64,000 nt of DNA from Leptoclinus maculatus (Eukaryota; Chordata; Actinopteri; Perciformes; Stichaeidae): NCBI GenBank assembly GCA_032191485.1, contig JAVDOI010000016.1:9164759-9228758 (forward strand). The letters run 5' to 3'. Each line of letters opens with the position of its first letter. The first letter of the stretch is position 1. The notes under the pieces are model-generated. The model ran no database searches, was not told the origin of the DNA, and saw only the letters and a list, made by a program, of their open reading frames with translations. A program made the position numbers and the translations under genes. This document shows positions 1 to 11,700 of this stretch, one piece after another.

Positions 1-167
1 CCTTGCTATGAAAAAGTCAACGCATATTTGCAATATTTATTGGATTATTATTATTATTGAAAGTGACTTCCTGCCCTGATGTTTTTCAGTTAGTATGAAG
101 CATGCAGAGATGATATAACTCTATACAGCTGTGTTATACTGTTGAACCGGTATACCGCCCAGCCCTA
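1..167 (-). mobile_element. Terminal fragment of a hAT-type DNA transposon (inverted copy)
   Basis: Bases 1-142 are, with few mismatches, the reverse complement of 1700-1841. The fragment finishes at about 167 with taccgcccagcccta, nearly the same 15 bases that end the second fragment at 3200-3214. Read on the minus strand it is therefore a transposon end whose body continues left of the window. It appears to lie in an intron of the tmem150a-like gene. The hAT assignment comes from the BED finger and transposase remnants in the 1.7-3.2 kb copy. Confidence 0.7.
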
Positions 168-841
168 GGTGGGAGTCTCTCACTGACCTGATGAGAGGTA
201 CATTGTCTAGTGTGCAGCACAAGGTTGGCCCGCTCTGCAAATACAGATCCTCTTCACATGACTGGTTGTATAACCTGGAACATCAAACAGACACACAAAC
301 AAACGTTAACGTAATGTTAAAAGACACAGACAGAGCAAAATCACATTTATTCTATGTTCAGTACAACTTCAATCCTGCTGGGAAATCACCAATTGCCAAC
401 ATTTGGTTCAAAACTAAAACAAACCACAGACATATTGCTGATTAACACATGTATTCTCAGAATGTCTGGGATAAATAAATTGTAATATAATGTAAATGTC
501 TTTAGATTAAAGTACAGTAACATAATTTGCCATTTTGTCGGGTCACTAACAGGCTTTCTTTTGTGTTTAGCTGTGTCATAATGTCAGAGACTATCAGATA
601 TCAAATAGTAGCTCTGATGTTAGAGATTAACCTCCGTTTCTCCGAAACCAAGGGTCCAGAGAAATAGTCGGTTACTCATTGACGGTGCATGATTTAAGAA
701 CAATGATTGATGTTAAATCCCACTTTAGATCTATGCTAATGCGCTGCAGTTTAGCGTTTGGTTTGTAGTGCAAGATTTTGTGAGTGTGCAGGAATCAACA
801 GAGGTAGCATACGGCAAAATGCAGGATAAATACCAACATAC

Positions 842-3800
842 CAGTTATCCACAGGGCAGACGTGCTGATTGTAGAGGGCCATGGCATACCTGGAAGAGAG
901 AGAGTAGGATGAGCCACATGGTTCATGTGATTTTAGGATTACAGTGTCATCCAAAGAGACCTGATGAGTAATAATTCAGAATAATAACTGATTTTTAAAT
1001 TACCACAATTGAAAATGCAGTTAACTCTCTATGTACGGAGGTGGTTTTGAATTGGCCATCTATACTTAAATGTCATCTGTTCATATCCTGCCGGTCTGAC
1101 CTGCCACGGAGTTGTACCTGTTTTGTTTTTTTGTCAGGTGACCTGACATTTGAATGTTTCTTCTCACTCTAAACACTCAGGACAGAAAAGACCGGTTTGT
1201 GCCGGTCAAACTGGATTGTTACTGCGGTGCATTTGGTCGGGTCACTGACCAGCTTCATCCACAGACAGGTCAATGACCAGAGGATCAACAGATCAGATAC
1301 TGTATTCTGAAAGCTCAAGACCCTTATTGTACTTCAGATACTCCTTTTATAGTCAACATGCTCCACACAGTAACCATATAGAATTATCAAAGTAATACTT
1401 TTAACTGACAGAGAAAGATGAAGTCAGACACAGAGAGTATCTGTCCTGATTTGTGAAAGCAGCCGTAGTTCAGCGGGAGGTTAAGTACCAATTAGGAATG
1501 TTTTCCCGGGCCGATGGTATCCTCCTCACAAACTGGTCTTTAAAGGACAGAGACGTATAATAAAGACACACACAGCTATCCAGACGGCACGAACAAGCAC
1601 AGACACACATGTCAATGCACGCATACAGGATTCATGATCAATCGGTAAGAATTTAAAGCTGAACATCCTAATTTAAGTTGACGTCAGTGTGATAAAAATA
1701 CAGTATAACACAGCTGTATAGAGTTATATCATCTCTGCGTGCTTCATACTAACTGAAAAAAATCAGGGCAGGAAGTCACTTTCAATAATAATAATAATCC
1801 AATAAATATTGCAAATATGCGTTGACTGTTTGATAGCAAGGCTGCACAGTTTCACACACATTCAGCTCTGGTTGACGGCAGCATCAAAAGAATAGGTGAG
1901 ACAACATCCACTGAATGCGTCGGCTCAACTTAAAATGTTTGAATCCATTAAATACACAGATGCTTGCCATCATGAACAGCTACGGTGCAGATACATGAAT
2001 CCGTGCATGATGGGACGCTGTGTCATTAACGGACAATGCATAGTCAAATCAACGTAATTAACACAATGACAACCACAAAGTCACATATATTCATATGAAA
2101 ACAAAGCATGACAAATCAATCCAGCAAACCTGCAGCGGATCCACGCATTCCACCACACAAGAGCCCGAGCCATTCAAATATTATTCATAAAAACCGGCGA
2201 CCGGCAACCGGCCGGCGAACGGAGACCGGCCGGCGAACGGAGACCGGCCGGCACACAGAGACCGGTGTTACGTCCCTACTGGCCTCTCTCCTTACATAGA
2301 GACATAGGGGCTGAATCTGATTGGATAAAAGCTCTCCTTAAAACAAGCTGTGCTGGAAGCAGAGCAACAGAGGAAGACAGGAGCTGTGCAATGAGAAAAT
2401 AAGCTAATGGGGAAAAAAATTATAATACAGTAATGTAGTGTATTTATCAAAAATTATTAAATTATAAATAGCTATAACTTTGTGATTCTGTTTAGGCCAG
2501 CAGAGAAGGCTTTGCAGGCCCTGACGGCCCACCACTGATCAAAAGACGATATATTGTAAAGTTTGTCGAGCCGCTGTTATTGCCTCTGGTGGCAACACTA
2601 GCAATTTACTCCATCACCTCAGCCGAAAACATGTGTTGGAATACGAAGAGTGTATGCGATTACGGTCCTCGGATTCGAGGCCGTCAACCAGTAATGTCAG
2701 TGAGAGTGAAACAGTGAAGCCAAAGGGTCAGACATCGCTTCAAGAGGCACTTGCTCGAGGCACTGCTTATGACAAAAAAAGCAAGCGGCGGAGCGACATT
2801 ACGGACGCAATAACGATCCACCTCTGCAAGGACATGGTCCCGCTACAGACAGTCGATTAAGACGGGTTCAGAGCAACACTGGATCCAAGGTATGTCTTAC
2901 GGTGCACTTCATCAGTGATGACTGGGAGTTGCGCAACCACTGTTTGCAAATGTCGTATTTCATAGAGGGTGATAAGAAGCTGTACTTGGAGGGACTTAGG
3001 ACCCAGGGGACTGTAGGTGAAGGAAACAGGAAGTGAAGGAAACAGGAAGTGACACGCCACACAAACAGCTGTTCACCGTCGGCTGGCCGGCCGGTTCTTG
3101 TGTTAGTTTACGGCGTTAATTAATGCGTTAATGCGAAAAAAAATAATACCGTGAAACCGGTAGAATCTTAAAAAATACCGTGATACACATTTTTGGTCAT
3201 ACCGCCCAGCACTAATGCATTGTATTGTTGACTACGAGGGATCTACCCCAAAATGCTCATCTTCAAACGTGTGAGCCAGCATGTGCCAAAAGCCACATGT
3301 GACTGATGAAATGCATGTGTATTGACCGACTGCAGCAGACGTTTGGTTGACTGGTTATTGGTTGGCATTCGGGTGTGTGAATCCCCATGTGAAGGTCCGA
3401 TGAACCAGATGGCAGACATGTAAAGAGCACTGCTGTTGCATAATGCAGGGAGGAAACCCACTGGGGTGAGTGGAATATGGCCGTCAGGTAGAAAGCTGCC
3501 AGAGCTCCAACACAACGACACCAACATGACAAAAAGAAAAAGCTTAAAGCAACTGTAGAGAATAACCAAAGGACTTCATCAGACTAAATATAGGAACAGA
3601 AACTGTAGCCAGCTAAAGTTGTAATTTTCTACAACTCTTGAGGCCCATTTTTTTTTTTTTATATTTGGTCAGCTTCCAAAGCTAAAATAGCAGCAGTGCA
3701 GCTCCGGGACATTTCTAAATAAAGAGGTCTTTTTTAGCGGTGTGTGAAACTAAACTAGTGCATTCTGTGCTTGGAGGAGTATATATGTCAGTAATAATAG

Positions 3801-5631
3801 GTTTGTTTACGTAATTAGACCTCTATCAAAGCTCAGCAGTGGTTGTAAACTGTAATTGCATGCCTGTGAGCAATATAAAGGAGGAACAGACCATATATAT
3901 ATATATTTAGGATTGAACAAGGACTTAACAGAAGGATCTGGTATGGCCAGTGAGAATTCCCAAAACTTGTGCAAAAATAACACGCACAGGAATGTGTGAT
4001 GCATAAACTATGAATCTTAACTGCTCACAAGGAGAGTGGAGCCACGCTGATTTTTCAAGCACGTTGCTTAACTAATAAAAAGGTCAACAAAAGAAAGCCG
4101 AGACTTTTTGGGTGGGCACAATCCTTCCTCTGCCTCCACACAGACTTTTGGTACACTGTGCATCACGGCCACCAGATGCTGAGGGAAAGTTCTGCTTCCA
4201 ATATTTACCTTACTCCCAGCCACTCACCCACAGTGAGAGAGGGAGTTACGCAACATGTCACATCCTTTGACATTCCACTAGTCTAGAAACAAGGCGCCCT
4301 TGTCAAGGTAACGGGAAGGAAATGGGTTTAAAGGGACCGAGAGTCAGCGGCATTCGGCATCTTAACTTTCTACCTCAGATACAAACGTCAAAACAAGGAA
4401 GAAATGTGCAACACCAACACAAAATGTTCACGTGCACATTCTCCAACACAGCGTAGGTCTGAAGCAACATTAACAGCTAAACCCTGAACACCTGAACACC
4501 TGAACTCCTGGTCGGACTGTGAAGCGGCCATGTTGACAAGCAGTGATTGGTGTGCATAGTCTCGGTTTTGGCATCCAATTAAGATAGTGTACTCCCCACG
4601 GTACTGATCATAGAGATAGACTACAACAATCTGGAATTGGGCCATCTGTCTGTCTCCCCCTGGGGTTAGCATTCCTCCTCCCGCAGTAATAACAAAGCAG
4701 AGACGAGAGCTGTCAGCCCAAACATAACCAGGAGGCAGTTACTCTTTCTCCTCCGGTACAGCTGCTCAGATACCATGCTGCAGATAATTAAGAGACACTG
4801 TGAACCTGCACATCTCTCTTTTAGAAGTGATAATCCCGTATCCTTCCTGGAGAGAGTTAATCCACATGCAAGCACCATGGCTGCCAGGAATTCTGGGTAA
4901 ATATGCAGTGTGCAACAGAGGCTCAGGTATCAAAAGGATTTTTGACAGAACAGATTTGTAAGAATTTGGCCTGGTTATCACTATGTGTATTCTACGTGAA
5001 AGAACATTTGCATAATATTTATATTGTTTGCTATGTGCACGGTGATATCTAATAATAAGATATAGATGCAAAAGTACGTACATCATTTTTTTAAAGTGTA
5101 TTCAAAACAAAAACAAATTGGTCAATGTTTTTGCAGGCAGAACAAGTGTGTGAAATCCATTTTAATGGTTCTATTAAGCAGTAAAATGGATTTTATGGAG
5201 TACCCTAGTGGGAATTTGCTTTATTGTTACAGTATTGCACATTGTTATGTCGACGTGGAGATTATAAATTACTTTTGTTTGTACATGCAAAATGTAAAAA
5301 AATCTTCCGGGGATCAGGTGATTTCTTTCACTTTTGATGGCCGCTCACTGGATTGGCTGGAAGAATTACTCTTGCATCACAAAATCGTACGCTCTTACAT
5401 CATAAGCTACGTATCATCCTTCACGTAAAAGGAAACTTGCACTGAGAACCACCCACTACCAACAGTTTTACAAACCACTTCAGTCTCACATCACCTGAAG
5501 AGGTACTTAGAGCTTAAAACATGGATTTTACTTTCTTTTTACTGCCAAAGAAATGTAAATACTTACACAACCCAAATCCCAGTGATGGTCAGAACTGGGA
5601 GGCTGACGGGCAGTATCATCCAGAGAGACAT
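842..5631 (-). CDS. tmem150a: Transmembrane protein 150A-like, 5' part (two coding exons visible)
   Basis: Coding exons on the minus strand are 5631-5567 (65 bp) and 889-842 (48 bp). Each is bounded by good sites: donor GT|gtaagt at 5566, acceptor cttccag before 889, donor TG|gtatgt after 842. The exons join in phase to begin MSLWMILPVSLPVLTITGIW and continue through YAMALYNQHVCPVDNW. This resembles the start of TMEM150A, whose first membrane segment is followed by a short extracellular loop with HVCP. The family (DRAM/TMEM150) consists of small six-pass membrane proteins; TMEM150A is linked to PI4-kinase regulation at the plasma membrane. Only 38 residues are visible and the remaining exons lie left of base 1, so another TMEM150 paralogue is possible. 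The 4.7-kb intron between the two exons is full of transposon debris. Confidence 0.66.
2193..2265 (+). repeat. 18-bp GC-rich tandem repeat inside the hAT copy
   Basis: About three to four copies of an 18-bp unit built on ccggccggcgaacggaga, ending in a variant unit with cacaca. The ACCGG core recurs near the transposon end (145-150), at 3087-3095 and at 3153-3158. Confidence 0.75.
2548..3040 (+). pseudogene. Broken hAT/ZBED transposase
   Basis: The frame begins with a BED zinc finger at about 2548-2635 and continues open to a stop at 2858-2860. Further transposase-like residues follow immediately in the same frame (GFRATLDPRYVL) and in another frame (DDWELRNHC). Most of the catalytic domain, including the RNase H-like core and the hAT dimerisation region, is absent. 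It is too short and interrupted to act. Confidence 0.7.
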
Positions 5632-6600
5632 CTTCCAACACCTGGAGCAGCCACTTTCTTCTTTTTCCTCTTCGGCCAGCCGAGCAATATCTGCTCGAGT
5701 GGTACTAACATTTAACTGAGTGTGGCTGACATCTGCATCGCCACCGACCGATTCATCTTCTTGAAGATGGAGGATAAGTAGATGGACTGATGTGTCCTTT
5801 GAGCTGGTGAAGGAGAGGAGTGAGTTAGGTCATTCGTCTACTCATCAGAGAGCAATCATCAAGCCAGTTAAAGTAATCTAAGATCTGAAACGTTGTAGTC
5901 AGGGTTTGTGTGATGCTCACATCACTTTAATGTACACAGATAAGTGTACTGTAGGGTTTACATCACAAACAAAAGCACCTGCTGTACAGAGATCCAATAG
6001 ACCACAATATAAACTCAATACTACCTTTGTGAAGCGTCGATGTTTTATTCTTCTTGAGTTTTGCTTCAAGATGTTATATTGGACTGACTGGACCATAGCT
6101 GGTAGTTTTTGTTATTTCAACTTTTAACAAACGGGTTTATTTAATTAATACAAGTAATGACTTTCCTTTATAATAAGTAATATAATCACGTAGTTTTACT
6201 CACATTTCTATTCACAACTAATGTTTTGAAGGCTACATGCTAACAGCTGCTCACCTTCACGTCCCACGCTAGCATCAAAATCACATCTAACGTTACTCAC
6301 CTTATTCCTCTGTGTTAGCGAGCAACTTTTTGATGTTTTTTGGTAACTTTGAGTACGCTGACCTGTCCTCAACACCTCTGGTAGCACAAAACTATTCCAC
6401 ACCGGACTACACGAAGGAGTCTTGTTTTTTGAATTAAATCCTGTCTTGTCTTTCCCGAACGAATGAGATCCCGTTAGCCTGTTTTTCGCTTTGAATTGAA
6501 GAGGGGGGAGGCTCGCTCTCACGCGCATTCGGACTCGTTGCATCGCCGCCACGAGACACTCTGGAGGATCCAGCTGTTTGACTCCGCCCACAAACCTGTA
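5567..6600 (-). promoter_or_regulatory. Probable 5' UTR exons and promoter of the tmem150a-like gene
   Basis: A non-coding 5' exon is suggested by a strong donor AATAAG|gtgagt, whose exon boundary is at 6301. An acceptor with a good pyrimidine tract ends just before 5803, giving a second exon of 5803-5567 with the start codon at 5631-5629. CpG content rises at 6460-6680. A 14-codon upstream reading frame starts within the second exon at about 5762. The frame of the main start is also open upstream for about 69 codons without an ATG, so a longer N-terminus cannot be excluded. The transcription start is not determined. Confidence 0.45.
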
Positions 6601-7144
6601 GTGGCGGTGTTTGTTGGGTTTGTGTCTGGTGGCAGACCGAGTGAGCGGGTCGACGGGGTCGAAAGCCACATAACGACTACAAATCAGTTCCATTACACGG
6701 TGTGTCGTCTTTTTACAGTATAATTATGCAGACACATCATTTCACAGTTGACAATTTGAATGTGTCAAAGTTTGGTCACTGAGAGAAGTAAACCCAGCTG
6801 TTTCCCAGCAAGCAATTCAGATGAAGGAGGAACGATACTAATTTCCTTATAAATTCCTTGTTGTAGGCTTTATCAAAGTCAATTTGATGTGCCTCTTACA
6901 AAAAAACAACTTCTGTGTGTTTGTCTTGTTTTTTGATGGGTCGTTTGTTTATCTCAGTAAATAACCTGTACAATACAGTACAATAAGTACTGTATGTAAT
7001 TTGAAACCACATCTGTAAAGAAAGGATAACACAATCTGAATATGTTTGTCCTAAGTGTGTGTTTGTGTGTGTGATCCTACCAACAACATGTGTTCTGCTG
7101 CCCTCTGGAGCTTTAATTTGTTAATGTCTCTCTATACCTGTATC

Positions 7145-8158
7145 CAGAGATGGGCAAAAATACATCAAAATGTATTTTGATACAAAATACCCCTCAAATA
7201 AATGTATTAAAATAAAATATAAAATATTGGTGCCAGAAAATGTAACAAAATACAATACATGTATTTTGTATTTAAAATATAGGAAATACTTTTTTCTGGA
7301 TTTTCCGTTTTCTCACAATTTGGTATAGCATAGCATTCAGGTTTGGGCTATATAATGTACACAAAGCTCTGGTGAACCCCACAAAAAGGAAGAACAGTCA
7401 CAGAATGTCAGTGTAACTAAGCAAAGCTATTAAAAGACAACAACTTGATTGATTATATATATATTTTTATTAATGGGACTTAACAGCCCATAAACTTTGG
7501 CTTTGTATCAACAAGAAAATATTCATCACATATGAATAGCATCACACACTAGGCCTATGTATACTATAAAAGCAAAATATAGAATTAAAACCAGTTGTAC
7601 ACAGGTAAAGAGCCTAAATAAATTACTGTACATCAAGTTCTGCACAGAAAAATTAATACAAATAAAAGGTAAATAGTAAATCAATACAAAAGTGAACAGG
7701 TAACTTAACAAGTGAGTAGCCTACTTACTTCTCTTTTACTGTACCTTGGCCAGTGCGCACTAGCCTAGACAGCATGCTAGCGTCATTAGCATGTTAGCAT
7801 CGATCGCTATTTTGATATTATAACCATCACCATGTATATACAATAGGCTATGTAGCGAGACCCAGACATAAATTATACATCAAGCTAGTTGACGTCTGTC
7901 ACACTCAGATAAAATATTTACCTTGACAGACAATCCGTTGAACTTGAAGATCTGAAGACTGAACTTGTGAACTGTTTTTTGATTCGTGGAGAAAGTATTG
8001 TGAGTATTTTAAATACAAAATTATTCCACTCTAAAGTATTTTGTTACAAATTACGTAAGATTTTTTTATCGGCCCTATCAAATACAAATTACAAAATACT
8101 CAAAAGTAATTGAAATACGTATTTCAAATACAAGTAATAGAAATACTGCCCATCTCTG
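7145..8158. mobile_element. Complete non-autonomous hAT element with 8-bp target duplication
   Basis: The element starts CAGAGATGGGCA and ends with the complement (tgcccatctctg), giving about 12-bp terminal inverted repeats of the hAT CAGNG type. It is flanked by perfect 8-bp direct repeats, cctgtatc at 7137-7144 and again at 8159-8166, the target-site length expected for hAT. Subterminal regions carry many imperfect inverted copies of ATACAAAATAC-like and TATTTTG-like words. The interior is A/T-rich and codes for nothing recognisable, so mobility would have depended on transposase from elsewhere. Confidence 0.9.
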
Positions 8159-8770
8159 CCTGTATCCCCTCATGAGGACCGGCTGATGTGGGCCTAATGT
8201 CTGGTAATTATTGATCAGATATACCCTTAATATTGTTTGATCTCCTGTTAATTTTCATGCTTTGAACATGTTGATTACATTTGTCACTTCAAGCATACAA
8301 AACTCTAAAGAGCAGTGGTATATGGAATATCCTAGGAAATGGAGGGTATTTCTGAATTAATGGAGCCAAGATAGCTAAGAGACTGAAATGTTTGTGTGAA
8401 GAAACAGCAACAGTGCCAGATAAATCAGTAAAACTTTTAACTTTAATTAAATGTATTATATATCAGTATCGTATGCTTTAACATAGTATAGAAAATATAT
8501 GGAGCATTATATGGAGCATAAACTAACATCAAAATCAATTATTGCATATGTTTCCTACTTACAACTGACACATTTGTTTAGCCACAACAATTGGTGATCA
8601 AAAGACCAGAAACAGAAAAATTCATATAATTCATACATAATGAAAAAATATAACTTTTAGCAAAAGGTAGAACAAAAATAATGAATCAAACACCCTGTCT
8701 CAAATGTTTACAACTAAATTGAGAATATTGTGTGAATGTAATGTTAATTACTAGCACTATGGCAACTCTC
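8159..8770. other. Intergenic / 3' flank of the TRIM16-like gene
   Basis: A/T-rich sequence between the hAT element and the stop codon of the TRIM16-like gene. It probably includes the 3' UTR of that gene. I see no clear polyadenylation signal and no coding frame. Confidence 0.4.
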
Positions 8771-11700
8771 CTACAGTTTTATAGTCGTACCAAAGCCCCA
8801 CACACTGAATGCCGGGTAGAGAGGCTGTCTAAATGTGGTCTGGACTCTGTGCAGAAGCTGCATGCCATCAGAAACACTGTAAAATGCGAGTGTTCCTGCT
8901 GCATAGTCCAGGTAGATGCCGACACGAGAGGAGACTGGAACTGGAAGATCTTTGCTCTTATTGTTGTGCACAAAGGAGAATTTGGAGTCAGAGCAGTACA
9001 GACTCCAGGACTTGTCGTTCCAGCCCAGGCTGCATTCATTGCTGTTTCCTTTACGGCGGATTGTCCTGTAGGTAACGGCCATGTCTATCTCTGTTCCCCT
9101 CCAGTCCACCTCCCAGTAACAGCGACCAGTCAAGCTCTCCCTGCACAACACCTGCAACGGAATGGATGAAATGAGAGATTAAAAGACAAAGCTTGTGCAT
9201 GGTTTATAACAGCTGTTAACATGAGAGTTTGCTCAACTTATGCTGAGACATCACTCACTGCAAGTACACAACTGACAGCACTTTTATCATAACAATAACT
9301 TCAAAGACTTATACTAAAAGCTTGATTTTGATAGCAATGTTCAATGAATTCCAGGAAGAAAACTAATTTTAAAAATGAAAAATACTTGAAATATAATTTT
9401 CATGAATATTCAAAACCTGAGCAGCTTCAAGAGAGCGAATCAAAGATAAAGTTCCTGGAAAGTAAAGTCTCCTTGAGTCTATAGGAAGACCGTATGCCCC
9501 CTTCTCTTCATCGTGTTGGCTCTGTACCATTCACAACATATTAACTCTCCCCTCATGTTTTCAGGCACAAAATGACATCCTGGGGGTCAGTAAATGCTCA
9601 CCTGCTGCCAGTGGTCGAATCGATCTGGGTGGTCAGGGTAGTTCTTAGGCTCACTCTTCATTGTAGCTGATCGGTTACCCTCGGAGAGGTGAAGGCTGCG
9701 ATGGATACTGTTGACATCCAGAATCAACTGGGAAGAGTCTACGCAATGGAGGACACGGTCGTTATTAATCCTTTTTCGTCACAATTTTAAATTCTTGTGT
9801 TTTGCCTTGTGTTGCACATAAACCACCTATACAGTAACTAAATACTCGGGGCAGTAATATGTTTAGGAATGACAAAGTTAGGGCACTAAAACCTTTGATA
9901 AATAACTCTCATTTATCAGCTTGTTAAAATGCTTTCCACAGGTGGAGTGCCAGTAGGGAACGCCTGTGTTTGTTTAAGTGATACTGGACTGTAAAGTTTG
10001 GTTTCTTACATTTCACCAAACCAGTTCTGCAAGCAGCATACTTCCGTAACACTCCTTTCAGTTGTTTTACCACATGGTGTGGTCATGCTTTTGTTAGAGG
10101 TGGAGACGCTCCTGCTATATGTCACCATGACTGTCATTTTTTTAAACATTCCTAGGAACCCTGGAACATGAGTGGCGTTTGATATGACTGCCAAGTAGCC
10201 TTGTAATGTTGGTGCTAAAAGTTTCACTACATGTTAAAGGAATCCTCCGTAAAAAAGTAACCCAATAACTCACACTTCAGGAAGTCTTGTCTTGTCTTTG
10301 GTTCTTCTCTTGTTTTCGGTTCATCTCTTGCTTTCGGTTCTTCTCTTGTCTTTGGTTCATCCCTCACAATGGATTCTCTCCTTGTCTCACTTTCTTGCGT
10401 GATGTAGACATCCTTCACTATGAAGATGCAGATAAAAAAAACACTTCATAAGCTTCAACAGCAGACTAAAACAACAACCCCTCCCTGAATGGAACTGCAG
10501 AGACAAGTCGGTGCTACTTGAGGTGAAGAAATCTGTGCACCTGTTTCTGAGACGTTGCTCATTTCTGTCTTGCTGACTTCTTCCACTTTTAATTTCAGTG
10601 CACCGATGGCTCTCTTGGTGGCGTCAAAGGAGTAATTGGGAGCGACACTAACGTTGTTGAGGTCTTCATATCCTGAGGGGCCTGATAGAGACTGATAGCT
10701 CTGGTAAAAAAAGAGTGGAAGATAGAGATGAGTCTAAACATTGCTGCTACTGTTTTCTAAAAAACATACAAGGTCCTCAGTTCAGTATGATCTCACCTGC
10801 AGAAAGTGTATGTGATCATCGGTGTTTGAGAGCTTATCCAGGTCAGTGTGCTTCTTCCTGAGCAGAGTGATCTCTTCCTCCAAGCGGCTCAGCAGTATCT
10901 CGGCCCGTGTCACGGTGGTCTTCTCGTGGGAGCGGACCATCTCCTTGACTTCATTGTACTTCCTCTCGATGGAAAGCAGAAGCTCTGAGAAGATGCGCTC
11001 GTTCTCCTCTAGAGCAGTTTGAGCCGAGTGCTGATGAGATACATCCGAAAGAGAAGGAGAGAGTTTGTTCAAATACGGATAAAAAGCTGTTATTTGTCAA
11101 AGCAGAAAACCATAATGTCTTTTTTTTTAGCATCATCCTATGTTTAATGTAGTGAACATGTTTTACTCACTTTAACTGATTCAACAGCATGTCGGAGATC
11201 CTGCCACTTTTTAACTCTCTGGTCAATCCTATGTTGAGATGTGTACAGTGTGGTACCAAGTTGTTTCTGTAGAGGGAATGGCATTAAAGTGTTCATGCCA
11301 GCTTTGTATAGTAAAAAAAAACATTCAAATCTATCATTGAGGTGTGACTCTTGATCAGAAGTATAGATTGACAGTTTTCACCACTCACTTGTTTCTCGGT
11401 CCTCTCAGTTCCAGCCGGGACGATGTCGTGGTGTTTGTGTTCATCCATCATGCACAAAACACACACCAGTGTCTCATCAGAGCGACAATAAGCCTCCAGC
11501 AACTTGTCATGCTGGGCACAGAGCTTCTCCCTCATCTGACCTGTAGCTTTGACCAGCTTGTGCTTCATCAGGGCAGGGTAGTCATAGTGAGTCTGGACAT
11601 GGGTCTCGCAGTAAGATGCCAGGCACACCAAGCAGGACTTCTCTGCCTTCTGCTTCCTCGTTGTGCAGAAGTCACACAGCACGTCCCCGTTCTCGGCCTG

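Larger units (their letters stand above)
1700..3214 (+). mobile_element. Degenerate hAT transposon copy with BED finger and transposase remnant
   Basis: Left part 1700-1841 is the inverted partner of 1-142. The right end at 3200-3214 is taccgcccagcacta, a TIR-like sequence shared with the end at 153-167. Between them lies a recognisable but broken reading frame. From about 2548 it reads IYCKVCRAAVIASGGNTSNL followed by LLHHLSRKH, a BED-type C2H2 finger (C-x2-C ... H-x-x-x-H). After a stop at 2858 comes GFRATLDPRYVL, then DDWELRNHC, both typical of ZBED-like hAT transposases but with intervening sequence missing. The left TIR is not visible, so this is a truncated, immobile copy. Confidence 0.72.
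890..5566 (-). other. Intron of the tmem150a-like gene
   Basis: This 4.7-kb intron starts with gtaagt at 5566 and ends with the pyrimidine-rich acceptor before 889. It contains the hAT fragment at 1700-3214. The rest (890-1699 and 3215-5566) shows only short, unconvincing reading frames, a TATA run near 3892 and A/T-rich low-complexity DNA. I recognise no other gene in it. Confidence 0.55.

Noticed and set aside
5066..5428. 120-residue plus-strand frame
   Set aside because: A/T-rich, no recognisable domain, lies in the intron of the tmem150a-like gene.
6208..6693. 161-residue minus-strand frame
   Set aside because: It spans a strong gtgagt donor and a CpG-rich region consistent with a 5' UTR exon; the residues resemble no family.
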